Positions 1 to 9,348 of a stretch of DNA of 34,448 bases are shown here, piece after piece. Source of the DNA: Chromera velia (lineage: Eukaryota > Sar > Chromeraceae); contig JAHBMJ010001014.1 in NCBI GenBank assembly GCA_018398765.1, positions 1,963 to 36,410 of the forward strand, written 5' to 3'. The stretch's first letter is position 1, and every line of letters begins with the position of its first letter. The position numbers were made by a program, and so were the translations under genes. The notes beneath the pieces were generated by a model, which saw only the letters and a program-made list of their open reading frames with translations, ran no database searches and was not told the DNA's origin.

Positions 1-68
1 AAAGAAAGAAAGAAAGAAAGAAAGAAAGAGAAAGAGAGAGAGAAAGAGTTTTGAAGAGAAAGAGTTTT

Positions 69-103
<35 letters not shown>

Positions 104-110
104 AGACAGA
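1..110. repeat. GAAA / GA microsatellite
   Basis: The window opens in a GAAA tetranucleotide run that passes into GA dinucleotide repeats with a duplicated short spacer (AGAGTTTTGAAGA, twice). It is simple sequence. The reading frame through it would be Glu/Arg repeats and is not credible as coding. Confidence 0.95.
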
Positions 111-1891
111 CAAGACAGAGGGAGCAAAGGACTTGTGTGGAGAATTTGTAACTCAGAGGCAACGAGACTGAAGAGAGCCAGGAATGCCGACAGGGAGAAA
201 AGGAGGGCGGTCGGAAGGAAGGAATATGGCCGGGAGGGAATAAATCACCAGGCAAAAAAGAAAGAAGAGAGGAGAAAGTAGAAAAGAGAAGAGTTGCGCT
301 GTGTGTGTGGTTGGACGACAGGACAGGACAGGACAGACTCGGGGGGATCTGTTCCTTCCGTTCAGAACAAAAAAGTCTTTTCTTTCATGCATGGATTCAG
401 GGTCACGTTTTCGCCTCCTTGCTCCTCAACAGATTGCATACATTACTATGCGCACACACTCACTGACTCACCCACACGCTCTCTCCCCTACAGACTGACT
501 GACTGACCCTGCGCAGTTGCCTCAAAGTCCTCGAGTCTAGTTCCCTCGCTGCACGCAGGCAGGCAGGGAGGAACACATACAGAAATAGGGACCCGCGCAA
601 GAAAGAGATTGTAAGGACGACTTGCTGCGTCCCCCTGATCATGCATGCATTCATCACTTCAATTCTTCCCGCTGGCCAGAGGCTCATGTGTGCCGGCCTT
701 GTTTTACTTTGACTGAGTAAAATAATTCGATCAGTGGCTCTTCTACCTGCCTGGCTGACTTCTGAGCTTGCAATGACCGGCCCAGGTGAACTTCCTTCCG
801 TCTCTTGGTGCGGGGCGTCGAAACAAAAAAAACATTTCTTTTTTGGAGGAGGGTATGAATGCTATGGGAGGGCTAGGGCAAAAAGGGGAGAGGAGAGGAG
901 ACGAGAGGAGAGGAGAGGAGTAAATTTCGGGGTGACGGCCTGCTTCCGTCTGTATTCAGCTATTCAGGACACGCTCATATTTAATGAGAGGCGTCATGCA
1001 TTCAACAAAACGAACGAAGAAGGGTCTCTTATCAATGACTTAATTCGGCAGGAGCGCGAACAAAAAGGGCGATCATTATCGAATGAATACTAAGAGGCAA
1101 GCAGGAGAAGGGAGAGATGACGGTCTGGAAGGAAAAAGACTCCGGAGAGCGAGCGTTGAGATGAAGGGAGGGAAGAATGAAGACACAAAAAACAGTCCAG
1201 AAGACCGAAGGGAGAGGCCATCAATCATCCTCCACGCCGGCACTGTCACAGCCACTGTGGAAACATTTGAAAACGTCACATCTAGAAAACAAAAGATAAC
1301 AGTCGACTGCGCAGGATATGTTCAACGAGAAGATGCCCGAAACAAGGAGGGAGACAGGGAGAGGCGAAGAAACCACCAGGGAAACCTTGTTAGTTGCTGC
1401 ATGTTTGGGTGGAAGGAATGCAGTGGAAGGCGAAGAGAGAGAGGATAGCGTCAGAGAGTGGCATCGAACGTTTCTAGTGAGAGTGGGGAAGTACAAGAAA
1501 AGTGAACTTTAATTACAGACGATGGGTGGACAAAAGAAACAGCGTGGGTAGTTCCTCTGAAGGTTGGTTCATTCTCACACGTCCCCCCCCATGCAGCAAT
1601 GCGGGCTTGATGAAACACTGCGACAAGGCACTGATGAATCGTTCCACTACAGTCAGAGAAGTGAAGGGAGGGGAGGGGGGGGGAAAGAAGCAAAGAGAGA
1701 AGGTATACTGTATGGGCACTAAAGTAGCCCAACGTTCAAAAGAACGCAGACCAGTTGACGCGTAAAATCTCGAGGCTGAGAGCACGACGGCAAGCTCAAG
1801 GCAGGTAGCAGCGACCAAGAAGGCAAGAAGGAAAACTCAAGAGCTATGGAGGCAGTGCGTCGATCGATGCACACAACCATGAGAGGATGGA
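111..1891. other. No supported gene; purine-rich intergenic or UTR/intron DNA
   Basis: This stretch has many short open frames on both strands, but none shows domain-like composition. They are rich in Arg/Glu/Lys on one strand and Ser/Leu/Pro on the other, as purine-rich DNA gives. A GGAGA block lies near 884-920. I see no convincing exon, RNA gene or mobile element. Part of it could be the 3' UTR of the minus-strand exon that ends at 1892. Confidence 0.5.
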
Positions 1892-2098
1892 TTATTTATT
1901 TGCCTGACCTGCCTCCTTGAAGATGGCATCGTCGACCTCATCCAGATCGAAATCGAAAGGATCGACCACCTCGGCCTTTTCCTTTTCCTTTTCTTTTCGA
2001 TGGGTCCCTGTTTCAGTCATGGGGATCAAATAAGAAACCTCAGCGCATTTCCCGGATGAGTGGAAAAACGGAGCAGTACAACCTGGGCTACAGTCCAG
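1892..2098 (-). CDS. Candidate 3'-terminal coding exon (or 42-aa ORF), acidic C-terminus
   Basis: On the minus strand a frame is open from an AG acceptor just after 2099-2101 to a TAA at 1892-1894 (68 codons). It can also be read as a 42-aa ORF from the ATG at 2020. The composition looks like protein: a Cys-containing stretch (LDCSPGCTAPFF), a Lys/Glu run (KEKEKEKAE), then an acidic segment (DPFDFDLDEVDDAIF). No family is recognised. Upstream exons could not be placed because frames across 2100-2520 are closed. The acceptor ends GACAG, unlike the TGCAG used by nearly all other introns here, which lowers confidence in the exon boundary more than in the last 42 codons. Confidence 0.4.
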   Translation of the reverse strand: MDCSPGCTAPFFHSSGKCAEVSYLIPMTETGTHRKEKEKEKAEVVDPFDFDLDEVDDAIFKEAGQANK

Positions 2099-2750
2099 CT
2101 GTCATGCAGACAGACAAGACAGTCTGCCTTTCCCAGGGCGGTTAGATTTGTTCCTGAAGGCAGAAATCCAAGGCGAAGGCAGACCTGGCGTGAAACGAAT
2201 CGACGTATGGAGCAATGATGTTAAGTAAATTAAAGAAAGGAGGATGATCGAAGGAGAGTAAAGAAATTAACCCAACCTGGGCCAATCATCGTCGGATCGA
2301 AGTCTGACTGACAAAGTTAATTTCAACCCCAGGGGGCGGCGCTTGCAAGTTGGGGGCCCCCGGCGCCGGGCATGGCCACGCCGCCACGGGCGCCCGGCGC
2401 CGCGTCCCAAGAGCCATATGGAGCCGTCTACACTAACTTTGCATTCAGTCTCCCTGACCAAGGCTGACTCTACCTTGACACCTTCAGCCTGATTCAAGGG
2501 CTAGAGCCTTTGACAGTGAGTGACCTCTGGGGTTTGATTGATCATTCAGAAGGCGTCGAAAAAGACCGTCAGATAGCATGAGATGGCATGAGCAAACAGT
2601 CAATGCGTGCATAAGTGTTTTCCCGTCTCTCGCTCGTGCGATATACTATCAGACGGCTCATGTACCCTCGCACAACGTGCAGAGAGATACAGAGATGACC
2701 TGACTGTTTGCTCTGTTCTGTTTTGAAACTCGATTGGAGAGGAAGGAAGG
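2099..2750. other. Intergenic or 5' flank with GC-rich palindromic block
   Basis: No exon could be supported here. A very GC-rich block at about 2330-2405 contains overlapping palindromes built on GGCGCC and GGGCGCCC. The same GGCGCCGCG word recurs twice at 9079-9125 between two divergent genes, so the block may be a promoter shared by the minus-strand exon at 1892 and the gene starting at 2751. Confidence 0.4.
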
Positions 2751-5633
2751 ATGCTTGCATTGGATCAGTGGATTCTCCTTGCGTGGGTATGTGGGGTGGT
2801 GAGCGTGTGGGTTCTCGAGCACCCTGTTCGTCGCCCCCAGACGAAATACGTGCGTCTGGCAAGACAAATGTCCATGGTGCGGAAACAGTGCGAGGGTGTG
2901 AGGGTGAGCGTACGTGAGTTCATCCACTCTTTCGGGTTCTTTGAAAATTTCGGTCTCGTCACTGCAATCGCCATCTTAGTTGAGGTGGGTTGCATGCAGT
3001 GAAAGAGACAGACACTGATCAGATATGTGACAGGCAGATTTGAAGGTTTTGAAGGGTGTGCTTCCGATCTTTTTGTCATGTTTTAGCAAACCACGCTGTC
3101 CATTTTTTTTCTTCGTGTCCTCTATCTTTCCTTTTGTCGCGAAGTCTCCTCTCTCTTTTCGTCTGTTTTGCCATCTTCGTCTGTTCACCATTTTCTTCCG
3201 CTACCCCCCCCTGCTCTTTCGCTCTTTTTTGCCGTGTTGCTTAGTTTCCCTTCTGCCTTGCACCCATTTCTTTGCCGCAACTCAAACCCTGATGCCCGTA
3301 CCTGCACACAACCGCGAACTAAGTTCAACAAAAGGTTTTGTACAATGCTCATCAATTCATCCGATTTGACTTGTGTCCCCCCCCTGTCGCAAAGCCAAGC
3401 CCGCCTCTGTCGCCTCTCCTGAACTGCTGCAGCATTAGCACCATTTCCCAAATCAGCGGGAGTATGGGAATTAATCTTGAGAAAAGAGGATCGAAACAGA
3501 AGAAATTAAGTCCGGTTAATTGTTGATTGGTCAACTCATTTGCGGAATATTTTTTGTGCCGACTGCAGCTCCACCTCTTTTTGACTAAGAGGGAGTACTA
3601 CAGCGGTGTCTTTTGGCATTCAGTGGTTGGGTATGTGGGGGCCAACCACCTGCTGTACGGCTTGCACAACATGGCGGGGACCTTCGGGCTGGTGTGTCAG
3701 GAGACGCAGAGTAAAATAAAAGAGGTGGCGGGGGTGGGAGGAATGCTGAAGAAAGAGATGGAGGGCGACGGCTGCATGGACAAATGGACTGTGTCAGTCA
3801 GTCTGTCTGTCAGTCAGTCAGGCACTCTGGCGCTCTGTGTCTGTCTGTCTGTCTGTCTTTTTTTGTGTGTGTCTCCGTCTATCTTCCCGTGCCTGCCTTT
3901 GTCGCCTGTTTGGACAGAAGGGAGAAAAAAAAAACACGGCGTACAGCCTGCCTATCTGTCTGTCTGCCTACCTGCCTGTCTGCCTAACTGCCTGCCTGTC
4001 TGTCTGTTCATGAAGAAAAGGAGGGAAAAGAAGTGGAAGAAACATATAGCCTGTCTGTCTGTCTGTCTGTCTGCCTGCCTGTCTGCCTGCCTGTCTGTCT
4101 GTCCCGACCGAATGTCTGTCCCGGAGACCCTGCTGGTTTGTCTGTGAGGCCGCGTGCGGGAAAGAGGAAGAAAGAAGACGTTGCAGCTAGGATCACCGTC
4201 CGGGTGCATTTTCTTTTTTTCTTAATTGGTACATTTTTTTTCACCGCCTGTTGTGCGTCCGTCGGTCTCTTCTTTTCTTCTGCCTATTTCCCCCCCTTTC
4301 TCTTGTAGATGTATCCCTTTTCTCCCCGTTCTTCATCCTCCAGCGCTCACCTGCCCACTTCCGTTCGTGTCTCTGTTTTGTTTTGTTGTGTTATCTGATC
4401 ATCCAATTTCGTCGCGTTCTTCCGTTCTTCTCCGTTTCGCCGCTCTCTGTTCTGCTGTCTTTCTACAAGTGTCTAATTTCTCTCCTTCTTGTTGCAGCAT
4501 TAATTCTCCGTCTGCATGCATGTTCTTCTCTCGAGCCCATTCTGGCGTCCCCACGACTGACTGAGATGGCCCCATGACTGACTGAGAAGGCCCCATGACT
4601 GACTGAGATGGCCCCATGACTCACTGAGATGGCCCCATGACTGACTGAGATGGTCCCATGACTGACTGAGAAGGCCCCATGACTGACTGAGATGGCCCCA
4701 TGACTGACTGAGATGGCCCCATGACTGACTGAGAAGGCTCCATGACTGACTGAGGCCCATGACTGACTGAGATGGCCCCATGACTGACTGAGATGGCCCC
4801 ATGACTGACTGAGATGGACGACACATGCCTGCCTGCCTGCCTATATGTCTGCTTGTTCGTGTGTCTCTCTGCAGATACTTGTGGAACTTCTCTGAACACA
4901 GACTGGCAGATGTCTGGGTGCATCTCGGCATGGCTCTCCTGCACCCGCTTCGAGTTGACCACTGGCTGTGCCTGGTCCTGCACGTGATGAAGTACAGCGG
5001 CCACCCGATCCCCCAGGGCCTCTCTGTGCCTGTGCAGGTAGTAAGTGCACGCATGCAGGTCTAGCTCTAGCTTTGGTGTTTGGGTGTGACGGTCTCAGCC
5101 GGTTGCTTGCTTTGCCTGTTCGTGTGTTCATGAGTACTTGATTTCTTTGAGTGCATACATGAGTGTTTTGATAGAAATCAAGTGTTATCTCTTGTCTGCG
5201 TTTTTTATTTTTTGCATTCCGACTCCCATTTGGTTCTCGATGTATCGATGGCGAGATCTTTGCATTGATTGATGTCACCTTGAACGTTGATGATACCTTC
5301 CTTGCATTGAAGGTACGATGCATGGGTGCCTCTACTCAATTGTCCCTGCACGCTATGCAGGTGGGCGCGGGGACACTTCCCCTCGATGACGTTGTGGACG
5401 TTTGGGCCCACAGTTTCTCGTCTCTCCGTGCACTCGGCGTTCGTTGGTTTTTGGTCTCGGTGGTCTTGGCGGAGGCGCAGAGGTGGATCTTGCGGAGGGA
5501 GGTGGTCTCACACCACGGGAAAAAAGGGAGGAGGGATGGGAGCCCCAAGTGCCAGGTGGAGACGGCAAAAAATGCAGACAACCGCCAGGATTCTCCAAAC
5601 GTCCAGGGTCCAGAATCAATCAAGGGAGGATGA
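2751..5633 (+). CDS. Four-exon predicted membrane protein, 298 aa, family not recognised
   Basis: Inferred exons are 2751-2984, 3569-3792, 4875-5040 and 5361-5633, with introns in phases 0, 2 and 0. The sum is 897 nt, exactly 298 codons plus a TGA. Donors are GTGGGT, GTCAGT and GTAAGT; all three acceptors end in TGCAG. The start ATG follows a purine-rich leader and begins a hydrophobic N-terminus (LDQWILLAWVCGVVSVWVLE) that looks like a signal anchor. Further hydrophobic stretches lie at the end of exon 1 (FGLVTAIAILVE), in exon 2 (GVFWHSVVGYVGANHLLYGL) and in exon 4 (VRWFLVSVVLAEA). The last ~40 residues are polar. Introns 1 and 3 are short; intron 2 (1082 bp) is full of CTGT runs and a 21-bp minisatellite. 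I do not recognise the family and assign no function. The exon 2 donor is chosen mainly to keep phase, so a shift of a few bases is possible. Confidence 0.6.
3788..4107 (+). repeat. Interrupted CTGT tetranucleotide runs in intron 2
   Basis: Runs of CTGT/CTGC at about 3790-3862, 3950-4006 and 4050-4107 are separated by purine-rich spacers, including GAAACATATAG at 4039-4049. All lie in the intron 3793-4874, with CTGT on the coding strand. Confidence 0.9.
4552..4816. repeat. 21-bp minisatellite, about 12 units
   Basis: The unit GATGGCCCCATGACTGACTGA is repeated about twelve times, with variants GATGG/GAAGG and one unit shortened by 5 bp near 4750. It lies in the intron 3793-4874. Because 21 is a multiple of three, the minus strand stays open as MGPSQSV heptads; this is a by-product, not a gene. 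Confidence 0.93.
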
Positions 5634-5671
5634 CGCGTGGTGGATGGACTCTCTCTCTCTCTTTCTCTCTT

Positions 5672-5716
<45 letters not shown>

Positions 5717-5770
5717 TTCTCTGTCTCTCTCCCTCTCTTTCTCTCTCTCTCTCTTTCTCTGTCTCTCTCC

Positions 5771-5816
<46 letters not shown>

Positions 5817-5900
5817 AATTGTCAGACAAATAGGCTCGCTGGCTGGCTGCCTGGCTGGCTGGCTGACTGACTGACTGACTGTCACCGTAAAACCGTAACG
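5634..5900. repeat. CT-rich microsatellite after the membrane-protein gene
   Basis: Directly after the stop at 5633 come about 170 bp of CT dinucleotides with CTTT interruptions (5649-5816), then short CTGG/CTGA tetranucleotide runs to about 5882. This probably lies in or just after the 3' UTR. Open frames through it are Ser/Leu or Arg/Glu repeats and are rejected. Confidence 0.9.
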
Positions 5901-7451
5901 GTCGTGGACGGTTTCAGCCCTTCTCATGCAGTGGCCGGCTGAATCACTTCAAAGCAATCTCTCCGTGTTGGGCCTGAGTAGTGTTGGGCCTAGTTGGGCC
6001 GGCTGGACATGTGGACTCGATCGGAAAGATCACTGTGGCCTCATCCGATATACTACTAAGCATGCAGAACTAGATGCAGAAGATGGCTGAAAACGTACAA
6101 GAATCATTCTTCAATCCATTATGCAAGCTGTACGCGACTGCGGTGCCAGTGTGTAGCAAGAGGTGCAATACTGCTTGAACTTTGCCTCGAAGCCAGTCTT
6201 CTGTGTAGCTTATGTTGAGCTTATATTACTCGTATATAATATTTTAATTTAGAAATTAATAAGTATATGACTGTATATCTAAGTTATGTGAAGTTGCGTC
6301 ATACCTTGAGTTCTTAACTCCTAGCTTGACTCATGTACGTGAACAGAGCATAGTAAAATAAGTTACATTGCATGTACGCTAGCATGCACGGTCTTATTCA
6401 ACTACATATACAACCAAAAGGTTTGGCTGGTCAGATAATCAGAAACTACGTCAAATTAAAACGTGGCACACTTTCACCAGATATGCAACATGTGTGTCGC
6501 CACTGTTGCGGCGCACTGTCGTCTTTCACAAAAATGATTGGGACTAGTGGTGTTAGTGGCAGTGGTCAGACAGCTTTCAGTAATTAACATTTAGTCTCTA
6601 CTCACGACGACGATAATACGGTTTTGCATGAATTCTGGCATAAATTTAGCTTGTCTAGCTGTATCTATAGAATAAAAAATAAAATTATACAAATTAATTA
6701 ATTAATTCAATTAATTAATAAAAATTATTTAACTACTACCACATTATTTTGTATGTCATTTCAATTCCTATCTCAATTCAAGTTCATATTTAGATTCACA
6801 CTTTAATAACAAAACAGTCACAAAGTTGACACAAACATCCAAAACTTGCATAATTCTTCTATGGTTTACAAAGTGACATTTTTATTTACATATAGTACGG
6901 CGTGCTGAGGGATACTGAAGGGAGCCCATTGATCGGTTCATTCGGACAATCAAACGAGTCGATCGATCAAACTGAATTAACGTGCTGGTACGTAATTGAC
7001 GTATTCGCTTCCCCACCATGATCTTTGTGAGCGTGAACCCATGCATGCAGAGCATTTCACTCTAGATTTCACTGCTTCAATTAGACAAAAAATCGTTGGG
7101 CAGGGGAAAGAAAAATGCTTCAAGTGATCGATTGCTGCGGGTGTGAGTGGGAACTTTGACTGAAGAAAAAGGGACGGAAAGAAGGAAAGCAGATGGTATC
7201 TTCTGATGAGGCAGTCTGTCTGCAGATGCACAGGCCCGAAAGGAAACTTGAATGAAGGCTTGCGATGTTTGAGAGAATGAATTCAAGGTATTCTGAGATT
7301 GCCATGCAGCAAGCAAACTAACAAACTCGTACAAACTCGCCGAGCGGCCCGAGCGGCCATGCACCCCCTCCCCCCAAGATGCGAAATCAATTAAGTCAAT
7401 CAATGGAATATCGTTCATTCATTCATTCATTGAACGAAGACAATTAATGAC
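5901..7451. other. AT-rich intergenic region, no gene seen
   Basis: The base composition changes to AT-rich, especially 6180-6900, with a TTAA-rich block around 6690-6725. A few short frames exist (for example 6372-6587) but show no domain-like pattern. The right end, up to 7451, is the 3' flank of the aminotransferase. Confidence 0.6.
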
Positions 7452-8792
7452 TCACAATCGGTGTCTGCTACAGAAGGCCGCAATTCGATTCACGGCTTCC
7501 TCCAGCATACCGATCGGTGGGGTTGTGACTATCCGAAAGAACCCCTTATACTGAAAGCAGGCCCCCGGAAGCACAAACACACTCTCTTCCTCTAGTAGCC
7601 TCCTCCCAAACTCCTCATCATCCTCAAATTTCAACACCGAAGGGTCAACACGCACCATCACATACATCGCCCCCCGGGGCCTCACTGCCGTCAGCCCCTC
7701 AATCTTCTCAATCCCCCCACACACCACTCGCGCGTGCTCTTCCAATCTTATCTTCACGTCTTCAAAGTAGTCGGCAGGCGTTTTCTCCAACAAGGACGGC
7801 ACTAACGCCTGTGCGAGAGAACACGGGCCCAGATTGATTGTTGCCACCGTGCCCAAACCATTCCGCACCCCCCCCATCGTATTCTGCCTGTCATGCACAA
7901 TCACCCAGCCAACCCTCCAGCCGGGAATCATGAACTGCTTCGCCAGTCCTCCCACTGAGAGAATCGGCACGTTCTCACTCAGGGAAGAGGCAGAGTGAAA
8001 GGACACCCCTGGGAATCCCATGTCCGCATAGATCTCATCTGAGATTAACACCTTGCCTCTTTTCTCGAGGAGAAAGAGGAGGTCCTGCAGGTGCTCTTTG
8101 GAGAACACAGAACCTGTGGGGTTGGAGGGGTTGTTGATCAGTACTGCTTTCACATTCGGTTGGCTCTGCAGCTGTCTATCTAGGTCCTCTAGGTCAATCT
8201 CCCACTCCTTCTCTGGAAGGAGGTTGTAGTGTGAGAAGTGTATGCCTTTGCTTTCACACATCGTCTGATAGAGGGGAAACCCGGGTCGGGGCAGGAGGAC
8301 AGAGTCTGTTCCAGGCTCGAACAGAACGGAGAAGCAATAGTCAAGTGCTTGGGAACAGCCAGAGGTTAGAACCACGTCATTGGCTGTCAGTTGGGGAGAC
8401 GGGGATGGGGGGGAGAACCGTCTGGCGATGCAGCTTCGGACTTCCTGGTAACCGGATGAGTGCGCGTAACCGTTGTACCGTCCCGTCTCGTAGATTCTTT
8501 TCAATTCATCAAACACATGGGAGGGCGGTGTAAAGTTTCCAAACACCGTAGGATCACCAATGGAGAGGGGGATGACTTCCTTCTTGGGATTAGGCTTCAC
8601 GCCCATCCTGTCTACTAGCTCTCGAATCGGGTTGCGGGTGCGCTTCACGAGTTCGGACACCCCGACCTCCCCTGACTCTGTCAAAGAGGCAGCACGATGA
8701 AAACATCGCCTGAACAAACTCAAACGAGGAGACATGGGAATGCTTTTCTGCGAACGGTAAGAAGGCAGGGAGCTGCCCACCACAAACCACAC
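7452..8792 (-). CDS. TAT: Tyrosine aminotransferase-family PLP aminotransferase, 446 aa
   Basis: This is a single-exon class I/II aminotransferase. The family uses pyridoxal phosphate to move the amino group of tyrosine or related amino acids to a 2-oxoacid, giving 4-hydroxyphenylpyruvate from tyrosine. In algae that product feeds tocopherol and plastoquinone synthesis; that use is inferred. Visible marks: SIGDPTVFGNF (77-87), the Y-N-G-Y-A-H-S-S-G-Y substrate region (107-115), TSGCSQALDYC (143-153), NNPSNPTG (220-227), SDEIYAD (251-257), the PLP lysine K285 in SVGGLAKQFMIPGWRVGW, which closely resembles animal TAT, and the carboxylate-binding arginine near R420 (FFRIV). The size is usual for the family. 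Met1 gives a 446-aa protein; a second Met at 20 (8735) begins an Arg-rich, acid-poor segment (MSPRLSLFRRCFHRAAS) that resembles a mitochondrial presequence and may be the true start. Exact substrate is uncertain. Confidence 0.93.
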   Translation of the reverse strand: MWFVVGSSLPSYRSQKSIPMSPRLSLFRRCFHRAASLTESGEVGVSELVKRTRNPIRELVDRMGVKPNPKKEVIPLSIGDPTVFGNFTPPSHVFDELKRIYETGRYNGYAHSSGYQEVRSCIARRFSPPSPSPQLTANDVVLTSGCSQALDYCFSVLFEPGTDSVLLPRPGFPLYQTMCESKGIHFSHYNLLPEKEWEIDLEDLDRQLQSQPNVKAVLINNPSNPTGSVFSKEHLQDLLFLLEKRGKVLISDEIYADMGFPGVSFHSASSLSENVPILSVGGLAKQFMIPGWRVGWVIVHDRQNTMGGVRNGLGTVATINLGPCSLAQALVPSLLEKTPADYFEDVKIRLEEHARVVCGGIEKIEGLTAVRPRGAMYVMVRVDPSVLKFEDDEEFGRRLLEEESVFVLPGACFQYKGFFRIVTTPPIGMLEEAVNRIAAFCSRHRL

Positions 8793-9348
8793 TGAAAGTT
8801 AATTTAAATATTCTTTCCACCTGAGCAACAGATGACGTCGCCGGAGCGCTCTGACAACGGTGGAACAGTTTCGATTCAGACAGTCGACTATTGTTGATCT
8901 GCGCTCTGCGTGAGCTTCACTAGGGGAGGGGGGTCAGCCTTTAGCACCTGTTCTGGTGGTTCTTCGAAACTTCCACTCTCAATTGGATGAAATGCCGAAT
9001 TGAGTCTTCGCTCCGGTGTTTGAACTTGACCCTGCATGAACGAAGAGTCTGAGATCTCGAGTGTCTGCTCCCCGCGCGGCGCCGCGGATCAATCGCGCAT
9101 GCATGCATGCATCTGCGGCGCCGCGTGTCATCGCGCGGAAAGATGGATGGACGGGTCGATCGGCTTGACATCACTGAGAGGAGGTTCAGTGATGAGGTGG
9201 GCACCGATTGCATCATCAAACGCAAGTTGCAGTCAGTCTTTCTTTGTAATTGCAAACCGTGATGCGGACTTGCTGTACATATTGACCGAGAAAGAGCAGA
9301 CCCATCCGCCCCTCCGTCCATCCATTTTCGCTCCTCGGGCGTGCAGGC
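8793..9348. promoter_or_regulatory. Divergent intergenic region between aminotransferase and glycosyltransferase
   Basis: 556 bp separate two head-to-head genes. At 9073-9125 two copies of the self-complementary GGCGCC core (CGCGGCGCCGCG and GCGGCGCCGCG) flank GCATGCATGCATGCAT (9097-9113). The symmetric arrangement suits a shared control region. This is inferred from position and symmetry only. Confidence 0.4.

Noticed and set aside
734..1448. Two overlapping plus-strand frames of about 120 codons
   Set aside because: Composition follows purine-rich DNA, no domain, no splice-consistent partner.
4500..5054. 184-codon minus-strand frame of MGPSQSV-type heptads
   Set aside because: It is the antisense of a 21-bp minisatellite and of a credible plus-strand exon; no protein-like composition outside the repeat.
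5326..5927. Frames on both strands through the CT/GA tract
   Set aside because: Simple-sequence translation (Ser/Leu or Arg/Glu runs); only the frame ending at 5633 joins the upstream exons in phase.
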